A DNA stretch of 64,000 bases from Paenibacillus kyungheensis (lineage in GTDB: Bacteria; Bacillota; Bacilli; Paenibacillales; Paenibacillaceae), in contig NZ_CP117416.1 in assembly GCF_028606985.1 (NCBI RefSeq), positions 4,775,001 to 4,839,000 on the forward strand. Direction: 5' to 3'. A model generated the notes under the pieces. It was given only the letters and a program-made list of their open reading frames with translations, did no database searches and had not been told where the DNA came from. Shown here in pieces: positions 56,777 to 64,000 of the stretch. Positions within the stretch are counted from its first letter, which is position 1. Every line of letters starts with the position of its first letter. A program made the translations under genes and the position numbers.

Positions 56777-56821
56777 ATATGAATTTTACCTATGAAAGAA
56801 ACAGATGTAAAATTTTCATAT
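56777..56821. promoter_or_regulatory. inverted repeat between lysR and cidA, candidate LysR site
   Basis: ATATGAATTTTAC (56777-56789) and GTAAAATTTTCATAT (56807-56821) face each other across 17 bases, with two extra T in one arm. Confidence 0.4.
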
Positions 56822-56864
56822 AAACAATCATTGGTAGTCAATTAAGAGAGAAGGTTTTATATAG

Positions 56865-57236
56865 ATGAAGAATATCATGAAAGGAATACTTCAGGTTGCT
56901 GTGCTGATGGGATTTTCTGAACTGTTAAATGTGTTGGTACGCTGGTTGCATCTTCCTGTACCGGGTAGCATTATCGGGATTGCTATCGTTTTTATACTGT
57001 TACAGACCAAAGTCATTAAGCTCGAATGGGTAGAGCTTGGAGCGAACTGGTTGCTTGCTGAACTGTTGTTGTTCTTTATTCCTTCAGCAGTCGGTATTAT
57101 GAATTATATCCCGATGTTAGAACATGATGGGGTACGGATTGTCGTTATTGTTATACTCAGCACGATATTAGTGATGGTCAGTTCAGGGTTACTTGCTGGA
57201 ACGATGGCTAAGCGGAAGGAGCGTCACGCAGGATGA
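56865..57236 (+). CDS. cidA: CidA/LrgA family holin-like protein
   Basis: 123 residues with four membrane helices (ILQVAVLMGFSELLNVLVRWLHLPVPGSIIGIAIVFILL...). The family forms membrane oligomers associated with autolysis control and, in recent work, pyruvate transport together with the B partner. Its stop overlaps the start of the B gene (ATGA). Confidence 0.9.
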   Translation: MKNIMKGILQVAVLMGFSELLNVLVRWLHLPVPGSIIGIAIVFILLQTKVIKLEWVELGANWLLAELLLFFIPSAVGIMNYIPMLEHDGVRIVVIVILSTILVMVSSGLLAGTMAKRKERHAG

Positions 57237-57918
57237 ATACTATATTATTTTTATTACTAACATTGTTAATCTATATGGTCACCAAACGAATATATCGCCG
57301 TTTTCCGCGTGTCTATCTGTCTCCACTGCTGATTACACCGCTCGTTCTGGTGATTCTTTTGCTCACTATTCATGTACCATATACAGCTTATAATCAGGGT
57401 GGACAATGGTTATCCCGGCTACTACAGCCTGCTACAATCGCTTTTGCTATTCCTTTGTACAAAAATATTCAAACCCTTAAAAAGCATGCGGTTGAGATTG
57501 TATCCAGTGTTCTGTTCGGTTCGATTCGATTGTAGCAGTGACTTCTTCTGCATTATTAGCGAAGCTATTACATCTGAATAATGGTCTGATGAGCAGTATT
57601 ATTCCGCGCTCGATTACAACACCGATTGCGATGAATGTGTCTCAAGCTATCGGCGGTGTTCCTACCGTAACAGCAGTGTTTGTGATTATGACCGGATTGA
57701 TCGGTACGATTGTAGGTCCTTTTATTGTAAAATGGTTACGAATCGATGGCGAGATTGCACGAGGAATTTTGTTCGGTACAGCAGCACATGGTACAGGAAC
57801 TTCCAAAGCATTTGAGCTTAGTTCTTTAACCGGTACGATTTCTAGTATTTCAATGATTTTAGCAGCGCTATTCACACTCGCCGCTACTCCTGTATTAATG
57901 ATGATGATGCTACCTTAA
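57233..57918 (+). pseudogene. cidB: cidB/lrgB gene broken by a 5-bp tandem duplication
   Basis: The first 99 codons encode the N-terminal half of the LrgB/CidB family and end with VSSVLFGSIRL and a stop. The rest, in a different frame, continues the family (TSSALLAKLLHLNNGLMSS to the end, with SITTPIAMNVSQAIGG and FGTAAHGTGTSKAF). The cause is visible: TCGAT occurs twice in a row at 57521-57530. Removing one copy restores a 226-codon gene reading GSIVAVTSSALL through the join, the normal family length. It is a pseudogene, a reversible slippage state, or a sequencing error. Confidence 0.88.
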
Positions 57919-57933
57919 AAGGTAGCTTTTTTT
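57909..57933 (+). terminator. terminator overlapping the cidB stop codon
   Basis: GCTACC-TTAAAA-GGTAGC followed by seven T. The TAA stop of the downstream frame lies in the loop. Confidence 0.85.
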
Positions 57934-58432
57934 GTGTTTTATATGTTTATAGTGTTATATTAATGATAGAAGTTTGAATCTATGTACAGATCGGTGTATG
58001 ATAACAAAGTAAAGGTTACATATTTTTTTTATATCCTTCCTGTCAATCGATAAGCAGGATAAATTCGCTCAAAATGATTCCTAATATGAAGATAAACAAT
58101 TATATATTTAAATGAATTTTTATACAATAATTTCAAATTTTATATTTTACTGTGTATTTGCTTTTACATTAAAAATACTCTATTTTGTTGAATTTTGCTA
58201 TGAAAAATTTTATTTTCAAGTTAGAAAATAAGCATCTTAAACTGTTTTAATGCATAATTATGTAGTTAACTAAATATCAGAACTATATTTTTTATGTTAA
58301 ATTTGTTCCTTATCTGTACATTCGATGTTACTATTACTGTATGCAAATCAGTTATTAGAAAGTAAGCACACTTACTTTTCTAATTACTTTTAATTTCTCT
58401 CTCATAAATTTGACCAAGCGGAGGAACTTCTC
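57934..58432. other. AT-rich 500-base region upstream of the AbrB-type gene
   Basis: No gene seen. Near its right end, TTAGAAAGTAAG (58355-58366) and CTTACTTTTCTAA (58371-58383) form a strong inverted repeat, a likely operator or leader hairpin about 50 bases before the start codon. Confidence 0.45.
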
Positions 58433-58897
58433 ATGAAAAAAACCGGTATGGTCCGTCAGCTGGACAGTCTAGGACGAATCGTTATTCCGAAAGAAATACG
58501 GGACACTATGGAAATTGGTGTAAGCGATCCTATGGAATTCTTTATTACAGAAAAAGAAATTATTTTTCGGAAACATAAAGGAATTCAATGTATCTTTTGC
58601 GGAACATTTGACGATCTAATCTATTACAAAGATCAATTTATTTGTGGCGATTGTACAGAACAAATGGGGGATGAATCTCAACATATCGCACTCGAAGATA
58701 TGCCTAGTGCGCCAACACCTAATCGCAACTTACAATCTTCTTTACGCAAATCACGTAGTAAACGGGGGGAAATGCTGACTAAAGTGGAAGATACGATGAA
58801 AGCTAATCCAGAAGCGACGCAAAATGAATTGGCTCGTATTCTAGGTATTTCTCAAAGCCGTATCTGCCAGATTCAAAAAGAACTACGTGCAAAATAA
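58433..58897 (+). CDS. AbrB-type regulator with zinc ribbon and C-terminal helix-turn-helix
   Basis: 154 residues in three parts: an AbrB/SpoVT swapped-hairpin DNA-binding domain (about 1-48; MKKTGMVRQLDSLGRIVIPKEIR), a C4 zinc ribbon (about 53-80; CIFCG and CGDC), and a C-terminal helix-turn-helix (about 115-152; TQNELARILGISQSRICQIQKEL). AbrB proteins repress transition-state genes; the added zinc ribbon and third domain are unlike B. subtilis AbrB. GGAGG precedes the ATG. Confidence 0.88.
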   Translation: MKKTGMVRQLDSLGRIVIPKEIRDTMEIGVSDPMEFFITEKEIIFRKHKGIQCIFCGTFDDLIYYKDQFICGDCTEQMGDESQHIALEDMPSAPTPNRNLQSSLRKSRSKRGEMLTKVEDTMKANPEATQNELARILGISQSRICQIQKELRAK

Positions 58898-58902
58898 ATA
58901 CC

Positions 58903-58943
58903 AAAACCCTCTCTGTAATCTAGAATGCAGAGAGGGTTTTTTA
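58903..58943 (+). terminator. intrinsic terminator of the AbrB-type gene
   Basis: AAAACCCTCTCTG pairs with CAGAGAGGGTTTT, followed by T. Confidence 0.88.
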
Positions 58944-59015
58944 TTGTGTTAGATCGCTTATCACAAGTCTAACTACTACAAAAATGAACTGAGGATATAG
59001 ATAAATAACGAGCAC

Positions 59016-59795
59016 TTATTGCTTCACCCAGTACTGACTTCCATCATCTAACCGATCCATAAATCCATACTCAATCATATAACGACGTAATGTAACATAA
59101 TCGGCATACGAACGCTTCAGAACCGCATTTACTTCTTTTTCTGTATACTTTGTACCCGGATTGAATCCGTTCATGAGATGACGTAAAATCACAATTTTGC
59201 GCTTTTCTTTACGCGGAAACTCTGATAATGGTCCCTCTAATCCTTCTTTGAAATATTGCTTCAAAATGTCCTGACTTTCCTTCTCTGTTACTGCATAACG
59301 TTCATCCACCATCGTAGCGGTACGATGTACAGATACCAATGGAGCTGGATCATTTTGCTGTTCTTCTAACAACTCCATAATCGCTAAAAATACTTTGGCT
59401 TGTTTTGTTTTCTCCCGTAATGCAAAGCGATGATTACGAATAGTCGATTTACTACCTCCGACTTCCGCTACAATTTCAGTATCTGAACGCCCTTGATAAA
59501 AAGATTGCACCATTCCACTTTGAATTTCTGTCATACCTGTCCACTTTTTATCCAGCTCTACCAAGTACGAAAACATCGACGTATGGTGTTGTTGAATATA
59601 GTGTTGCATATAACGTTCTGCTTCGTAAAAGACACCTTCTTCCTGGTAAATGACTCCTTTCTCACATACCATCCCATCGATCAGACAGATAAACCGACCT
59701 AATGAATGATTATCTTCTTCTAGCACATACCCTCGCTTCAAATCGGTTAATGAAGCTCGCCAGAACCGATCTGATATTTCTTGATTTTTTTCCAT
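59016..59795 (-). CDS. DUF2087 transcriptional regulator
   Basis: 259 residues. The middle contains a LuxR-like helix-turn-helix (QGRSDTEIVAEVGGSKSTIRNHRFALREK, about 128-156). The C-terminal 75 residues are a DUF2087 domain (EFPRKEKRKIVILRHLMNGFNPGTKYTEKEVNAVLK ... DYVTLRRYMIEYGFMDR), often found in regulators of Bacillales. Ligand unknown. GGAG precedes the ATG. Confidence 0.85.
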   Translation of the reverse strand: MEKNQEISDRFWRASLTDLKRGYVLEEDNHSLGRFICLIDGMVCEKGVIYQEEGVFYEAERYMQHYIQQHHTSMFSYLVELDKKWTGMTEIQSGMVQSFYQGRSDTEIVAEVGGSKSTIRNHRFALREKTKQAKVFLAIMELLEEQQNDPAPLVSVHRTATMVDERYAVTEKESQDILKQYFKEGLEGPLSEFPRKEKRKIVILRHLMNGFNPGTKYTEKEVNAVLKRSYADYVTLRRYMIEYGFMDRLDDGSQYWVKQ

Positions 59796-59958
59796 TGTCT
59801 AGTCTCCTTCTAGATAAATCTTATTTTCGTCTACGTATTACATAGATATTATATGATTACGTTTATATAAAAGCAAACATTATTTAGTTTTGTCTATATT
59901 TTTTTATTTATATATCATCAATAATTCTAGATCATCATTCAGATCTATGTACAAAATA

Positions 59959-59991
59959 AAAAAGCTACCTGTATACAACGAAGGTAGCTTT
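59959..59991 (-). terminator. terminator of the DUF1349 gene
   Basis: AAAGCTACCT pairs with AGGTAGCTTT; on the minus strand a T-run follows. Confidence 0.8.
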
Positions 59992-60051
59992 GCGGGATAG
60001 ATGATAAAATCATGTTAAAAGTATACTTAGGATCACCCTGAAATCTATTTG

Positions 60052-60657
60052 TTATTTGCCCATTCTAATATTTTTCACTGTTCGTTGTTCTAGCGAAAAA
60101 TTGGAGTAGATTCTTTCTCCACCTTGACCTGTAGGCGCTTGTGGCAATAAACCCACTTTCACTTGCTGATCGACAGGTAAATAAAAGAAACGCACCATAT
60201 CAAATCGCACTCCATCTAATGAATAATGAAAAGCAAAAGATTGTCCAACACGTGCGATCTGAAGCCATGCAGTATTGCCTTCTACATTATTTCCGTTGGC
60301 ATCATCGGAGAATGTATTGGTGATTACACTGACGATAGAATGCGTATAAAAATCAGTATATTCAAAACATAATTTCGCCCAGAGATCTACATCTTGCATC
60401 ACCATAATCGAAGCAGAGTCATATACATCTTGAAAATCATGTTCTACTTGAACACGCATCACAAAATCACCGGATACTTCAGTAAAAAAGAAAGGCGCAT
60501 TGATAAGCGATTCAGGCGTAATGCCTTCTTCCGATACTCCGCCATGGTTACAAAAGAAATCACTTTGTGCAGGTGCATGCAAAATCACCTTTTCTTCTTC
60601 AAAACGTATACTACTTTCATTCAGCCAATTGAAGTTGGCGAAATTGGTCTTTGGCAT
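60052..60657 (-). CDS. DUF1349 concanavalin A-like protein
   Basis: 201 residues of the DUF1349 (YtaP/YetB-type) beta-jelly-roll family: FFCNHGGVSEEGITPESLINAPFFF near residue 35, DFVMRVQVEHDFQDVYDSASIMV, WAKLCFEYTD. No signal peptide, so it is cytoplasmic. The fold is lectin/glucanase-like, but function in this family is not established. AAAAGGAG before the ATG. Confidence 0.85.
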   Translation of the reverse strand: MPKTNFANFNWLNESSIRFEEEKVILHAPAQSDFFCNHGGVSEEGITPESLINAPFFFTEVSGDFVMRVQVEHDFQDVYDSASIMVMQDVDLWAKLCFEYTDFYTHSIVSVITNTFSDDANGNNVEGNTAWLQIARVGQSFAFHYSLDGVRFDMVRFFYLPVDQQVKVGLLPQAPTGQGGERIYSNFSLEQRTVKNIRMGK

Positions 60658-60774
60658 CGTAGTCTCCTTTTGATATGTATTGTTTTTTCATAGCATAAGA
60701 TAGCATTGTCTATAGCTACTGTCACTGTATTTTTGTACACACAGCTCTTTATTCCCATGCTTATAATAACCAAA

Positions 60775-60815
60775 AAACACCGACACGATCATAGACGCAG
60801 ATCGTGTCGGTGTTT
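60775..60815 (-). terminator. terminator of pbuE
   Basis: AAACACCGACACGATC and GATCGTGTCGGTGTTT form a 16-bp perfect stem. Confidence 0.85.
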
Positions 60816-60870
60816 ATATATAGCAGATAAATCGAATAACAAATGAAGATGCTATATCCTAATATAGATA

Positions 60871-62049
60871 TTAACGGGTAATGGTATTCGCTACATTGCG
60901 AGCTCTTACCGGTTTGGACAATAGATAGAATAATGCAATTCCGAAAGCAACTACGATAATTCCGCCACCTACCCAAGCATTGATAGCGATATTACCTGTA
61001 TTTTTGATCAATACGCCACCCATCGCTGAACCGACAGCAATACCAATTTGTAATGCTGAGAAGTTAAAGCTTTGTTGGATATCAGAAGATTCCGGTGCAT
61101 ATTGGATCAAGTAACTTTGTTGAGCCGGAGCAAGAGCCCAGCTTAGTGCGCCCCAGATAAACAAGGCAATCGGGAAAATATACACGTATTGACTAGCCAT
61201 TGGTAAAGTAAACATAATCACAGCGAACACGCTGACTACAAGCAAAATACTTTTTTTACTACCTAGACGATCTGATAATGCTCCACCGATCATCCCACCG
61301 CTTACAGCTGCAATTCCGAATACAAAGTATACGATACTGATCCAGTTCGAGTTAAGGCCCATCATCGTTTCAAGGAAAGGTGTAAGGTACGCATATAATG
61401 TATAGTGTCCTGCTAATGTAAGCATCGTTACGAGATGAGCACTAATGATTTTAATATCTTTGAGTGAAGCCAGTTGTTGCTTCAATGTCTGCATACGTTC
61501 TAAAGGAACATGATCCATAAACAGATGTACAACCACCATTGCTACTAATGTTAAAACAGCAATGGCTAAGAACAATACACGCCAGCCAAATGCTTCTTCA
61601 GCCAGTACGCCGAAAGGCAAGCCCAATACGATCGAAGAACTAATACCCATAGAGATAATACCGATAACACGTGCCCGGTATTCGGGAGCAACGATTTTTA
61701 CTGCAATCGTTAAAGACAGTGTTACAATCAGCGAACCACTTGCCGCTGTAATAATACGAGATAAGAACAAGACACCATACGTCGGGCTCCAAAAAGCAAC
61801 CAGACTACCCAGTGTAAATACTAACATTGACCAGAGGTATAACTTTTTCCGTTCTACCTTAGCCGTTAATGCTAGTAATGTTGGTCCAGAGATCGCATAA
61901 ACAAGCGCATAGATCATAATCAATTGCCCTGCTGTACTTACAGATACATTTAGATCGGAAGCGATCTGTGGCAATACACCACCGATAATCAATTCAATCA
62001 GACCAACAGTAAATGTAGCAATCGTCAATATTAAGACTTTGAAATTCAT
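60871..62049 (-). CDS. pbuE: purine base/nucleoside efflux MFS pump PbuE
   Basis: About 392 residues, twelve membrane helices. Close by eye to B. subtilis PbuE through most of its length (starts MNFKVLILTIATFTVGLIEL; KIVAPEYRARVIGI; LAPAQQSYLI; SSDIQQSFN). PbuE exports adenine, hypoxanthine and related analogues. The ATG at 62049 follows AAAGGAG at nine bases; an upstream extension to 62223 would read through the riboswitch and is wrong. An adenine riboswitch in the leader induces the gene when adenine is high. Confidence 0.93.
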   Translation of the reverse strand: MNFKVLILTIATFTVGLIELIIGGVLPQIASDLNVSVSTAGQLIMIYALVYAISGPTLLALTAKVERKKLYLWSMLVFTLGSLVAFWSPTYGVLFLSRIITAASGSLIVTLSLTIAVKIVAPEYRARVIGIISMGISSSIVLGLPFGVLAEEAFGWRVLFLAIAVLTLVAMVVVHLFMDHVPLERMQTLKQQLASLKDIKIISAHLVTMLTLAGHYTLYAYLTPFLETMMGLNSNWISIVYFVFGIAAVSGGMIGGALSDRLGSKKSILLVVSVFAVIMFTLPMASQYVYIFPIALFIWGALSWALAPAQQSYLIQYAPESSDIQQSFNFSALQIGIAVGSAMGGVLIKNTGNIAINAWVGGGIIVVAFGIALFYLLSKPVRARNVANTITR

Positions 62050-62136
62050 ATCTATCTTCTCCTTTGTTCTTGATGTCAGCAAGTGACTTGCGTCTATTCC
62101 ATCAGTGTCCATAGAAGTTTGAGCTCGTAAAGACGC

Positions 62137-62196
62137 AAAAAAATCCTGACTACAAAAGATGGGTGCGACGAGCACACTTAATTTTGTAATCAGGAT
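62137..62196 (-). terminator. expression-platform terminator of the pbuE riboswitch
   Basis: On the minus strand AATCCTGATTACAAAA pairs with TTTTGTAGTCAGGATT, then a long T-run. It shares its 5' arm with P3/P1 of the aptamer, so adenine binding prevents termination. Confidence 0.88.
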
Positions 62197-62246
62197 TGTT
62201 CGGTTCCTGGTAGAGACCCTCAAACCATATTATTGAGGTTATACAT
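62184..62246 (-). ncRNA. adenine riboswitch (purine class, U74)
   Basis: Purine aptamer: P1 (GTA/TAC core), P2 CCTCAA/TTGAGG with loop TAATATGG, J2/3 GTCTCTACC, and P3 with loop containing ACCGAACAA. The junction after P3 reads GATTAC, giving U at the specificity position as in the add and pbuE adenine riboswitches, not C as in guanine types. Confidence 0.93.
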
Positions 62247-62259
62247 TATACATCAATGA

Positions 62260-62288
62260 ATTTTATTTAGTTAGGGTAAAGCTTACAA
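62260..62288 (-). promoter_or_regulatory. probable promoter of pbuE
   Basis: TTGTAA (62288-62283), 17-nt spacer, TAAAAT (62265-62260) on the minus strand, just upstream of the aptamer. Confidence 0.5.
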
Positions 62289-62460
62289 ACCTATAACAAC
62301 GTCTACTACTGTAATTGATTATGGAAGAAATTTCAACCCCTATTCTTTAAAATTGAGGCTTTTTTCAAGCTTTTTATGCAAAATATGATGAATAAACTTT
62401 ATTTTATTGAATAATCCTGTACTTCTGGAAAATATTCGAGTTTTTCCGTAAAATATAACC

Positions 62461-62489
62461 TTGACGATCAATTGTGCTCGTTATATGCT
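62461..62489 (+). promoter_or_regulatory. promoter of the antiterminator-PTS operon
   Basis: TTGACG (62461-62466), 17-nt spacer, TATGCT (62484-62489). Transcription would start near 62496, about 30 bases before the RAT. Confidence 0.6.
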
Positions 62490-62527
62490 ACATAATGAAA
62501 TCGCATTCAAAAACTTATAACGTTATC

Positions 62528-62556
62528 GGCGTGTTACCATATAATGGGCATGAGCC
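62528..62556 (+). promoter_or_regulatory. RAT (ribonucleic antiterminator), GlcT class
   Basis: A 29-base element closed by GGC/GCC with GTGTTAC, an inner stem CCAT-ATA-ATGG and GGCATGAG, similar to the ptsG RAT bound by GlcT. Its last bases are the first bases of the terminator stem (62552), so the two structures exclude each other. Confidence 0.75.
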
Positions 62557-62622
62557 AAGCAACGAATACCAGATGCTGTAGAATTTTCTACACGTTTATT
62601 ATTCGTGACTTGGCTCTTTTTT
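62552..62622 (+). terminator. leader terminator of the antiterminator gene
   Basis: GAGCCAAG (62552-62559) with CTTGGCTC (62609-62616), continued by ACGAATA/TATTCGT, an inner TGTAGAA/TTCTACA hairpin and six T. It lies 64 bases before the start codon. Confidence 0.85.
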
Positions 62623-62685
62623 GCGTGTTCGCTGTTGCTCGATGGAATAGATAAGCGAATAGGGATGTAAAGGAGGCTCACCACA

Positions 62686-63546
62686 TTGAGTAAAGAAAGT
62701 ATGTTGCTATCGATACAGCGAGTTGTCGGCAACAATATTGTGATGGCTTTTGATGAATCTACAGATATCGAATATGTATTGCTAGGTAAAGGGCTTGGTT
62801 TTGCCGCCAAAAATGAAACCACTCTTTCTACTGATGATGATCGTATTGAAAAACGCTTCCGCTTGGAAGATCGAGAACAATTGATGAATCACCCTAGTTT
62901 TTTTGAAGATATCGACCATAAAGCGATGGAAGTCTCTGATCAGATTATCCAAATGATCGAACAGCGATTCAACAAAACATTGCATAACAAAATCTATCTG
63001 GCTTTGCCAAGTCATATCCAATTCACTGTGTATCGAGTGCGTCATCATATGGAGATTACCAATCCTTTTCTATATGAGACTCAAGTCTGTTTTCCGCAAG
63101 AATACGAAGTGGCTTTGCAAGCTTTGCAGATGATCTGTAGTGCTTTTGATATTAAAATTCCTGAAGACGAAGCAGGCTTTCTCACTTATCATATCCATTC
63201 GGCTGTCAGTCATGTGCCTGTAGGACAATTGGTCAAAATGTCTACTTTACTCGGTAAATTACAAGCGATGATCGAACAGGAAAAACAGATTACTTTTCAA
63301 CAAGGAAGTATGAATCAAGTCCGCTTAATGATCCATCTACGCTTTTCGTTAGAACGGATTGTACAAGGATCATTAGTAGAAAATCTTCTTATTCAGCCGA
63401 TACGAGAACAGTATGCCGAAGAATATATACTGGCGAATAAAATGAAAGTGGTAATGGAAAAAGAGCTAAATGTCTCGATTCCAGAAGATGAGGTTTGCTT
63501 TTTGACGATGCATCTTTATCGGCTTTTTCGTACGTATCAGCCTTAA
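62686..63546 (+). CDS. glcT: BglG-family transcription antiterminator, GlcT-like
   Basis: 286 residues: N-terminal CAT RNA-binding domain (about 1-58; IQRVVGNNIVMAFDE, LLGKGLGFAAK), PRD1 (about 70-170; IYLALPSHIQF, GFLTYHIHSAV) and PRD2 (about 175-286; RLMIHLRFSLERI, FLTMHLYRLF). The PRD histidines that receive phosphate from PTS proteins are present. It binds a RAT and prevents termination when the sugar is available. The TTG at 62686 has AAAGGAGG nine bases upstream. A RAT lies in its own leader, indicating autoregulation. The paralogue LicT is an alternative name, but the RAT type favours GlcT. Confidence 0.87.
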   Translation: MSKESMLLSIQRVVGNNIVMAFDESTDIEYVLLGKGLGFAAKNETTLSTDDDRIEKRFRLEDREQLMNHPSFFEDIDHKAMEVSDQIIQMIEQRFNKTLHNKIYLALPSHIQFTVYRVRHHMEITNPFLYETQVCFPQEYEVALQALQMICSAFDIKIPEDEAGFLTYHIHSAVSHVPVGQLVKMSTLLGKLQAMIEQEKQITFQQGSMNQVRLMIHLRFSLERIVQGSLVENLLIQPIREQYAEEYILANKMKVVMEKELNVSIPEDEVCFLTMHLYRLFRTYQP

Positions 63547-63573
63547 TCTTTCAGCTTACACCATAATAAGTCG

Positions 63574-63627
63574 CCTACTTGCACAGCGAAGATATAGAAT
63601 CCTTTTCTATTTTGGTTGTGCAGTAGG
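63574..63627 (+). promoter_or_regulatory. long hairpin between the antiterminator and PTS genes
   Basis: CCTACTTGCACA pairs with TGTGCAGTAGG (one bulged T), with an inner ATAGAA/TTCTAT stem. No T-run follows, so it is probably a processing or stability element rather than a terminator. Confidence 0.45.
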
Positions 63628-63670
63628 TATACATGATACATCTATCATATTTATTTAAGGGGGATTACCA

Positions 63671-64000
63671 ATGTTAGGATTTTTGCAAAAGATTGGACGT
63701 TCTTTAATGCTTCCAGTCGCTACACTTCCAGCAGCCGCTATTTTACAAGGTCTGGGATTGTTGAATTATGAGACTGATATTCCGTTAGGATCAACAGTCG
63801 GAGGATTTATTAATCACTATATCACTCCATTTTTGACAGCAGGAGCAGGAGCCATTTTTAGTAATCTGGCTTTGATCTTTGCAATCGGGGTAGCGATCGG
63901 AATTGCTCGTGATGCAGTAGCTGCGTTATCGGCAGTGATTTCGTATCTGATCTTAGTCAAAATATTAAGTATTGTACCTACGATATTCGGTTATATTGGC
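63671..64000 (+). CDS. PTS permease EIIC, glucose/N-acetylglucosamine family (cut by window end)
   Basis: The first 110 residues are inside the window: MLGFLQKIGRSLMLPVATLP, then IFSNLALIFAIGVAIGIARDAVAALSAVISYLIL. This is the conserved start of the EIIC membrane domain of PtsG/NagE/NagP-type transporters that import and phosphorylate glucose or N-acetylglucosamine. Which sugar cannot be decided from this part, though the short N-terminus is more NagP-like. AAGGGGGAT precedes the ATG. It is 124 bases after the GlcT-like gene and very probably its target. Confidence 0.88.
   Translation, partial: MLGFLQKIGRSLMLPVATLPAAAILQGLGLLNYETDIPLGSTVGGFINHYITPFLTAGAGAIFSNLALIFAIGVAIGIARDAVAALSAVISYLILVKILSIVPTIFGYIG

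Noticed and set aside
1-64000. CRISPR arrays, insertion sequences, tRNA or rRNA genes, prophage
   Set aside because: No repeat-spacer pattern, transposase frame, tRNA cloverleaf or phage structural gene noticed by eye.

Overview
The window looks like chromosome of a low-GC Gram-positive bacterium of the Bacillales, most likely Paenibacillus or a close relative. The support is strong AGGAGG-type ribosome sites, frequent GTG/TTG starts, an S-layer (SLH) surface protein, a B. subtilis-like pbuE adenine riboswitch, GlnR/TnrA-type boxes and a GlcT-type antiterminator. I saw no rRNA, tRNA, CRISPR array, insertion sequence or prophage.

Layout. 0.3-4 kb: Dps, UppP and a CNNM/CorC-type membrane protein with a long leader. 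4-10 kb: nitrite assimilation (TrpD2-like protein, ANTAR regulator, NirB, NirD, siroheme methyltransferase). Two GlnR-type boxes and an ANTAR two-hexaloop attenuator appear to control the nirB operon. 10-17 kb: a six-gene purine-salvage operon (solute-binding lipoprotein, nucleoside hydrolase, two permeases, ATPase, adenine deaminase). 17-21.5 kb: a DUF2294 protein, an ankyrin/immunity-like pair, a second nucleoside hydrolase and a lipid kinase. 21.8-30.4 kb: YitT, a 40-residue membrane peptide, a heterodimeric ABC exporter with its MarR regulator, a second MarR gene, and a divergent SLH protein. 30.5-37.7 kb: a nuclease-helicase, then a membrane-bound AraC sensor, a Bug/TctC binding protein and a KdgT permease. 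37.9-44.3 kb: an RHS polymorphic-toxin cassette.

44.8-55.5 kb holds the most unusual system: an eleven-gene, mostly overlapping operon built around a 57-residue LysW-type amino-group carrier protein. It encodes LysX-like ligase, a LysZ-LysK kinase-deacylase fusion, LysY-like reductase, a split transketolase, a DegT aminotransferase with a degenerate paralogue, an ATP-grasp ligase, an MFS exporter and a flavodoxin-like reductase. The gene set resembles amino-group-carrier-protein secondary metabolism known from Streptomyces (vazabitide type). It most likely makes and exports a small peptide-like compound containing a dihydroxy-diamino acid.

55.8-64 kb: a LysR regulator and a cid/lrg pair whose second gene is broken by a 5-bp tandem duplication; AbrB-type and DUF2087 regulators; a DUF1349 protein; pbuE under an adenine riboswitch; and a GlcT-like antiterminator with a RAT/terminator in its own leader, followed by a PTS permease cut by the window end. 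Purine handling recurs: two nucleoside hydrolases, adenine deaminase, a probable nucleoside importer and an adenine-induced efflux pump.
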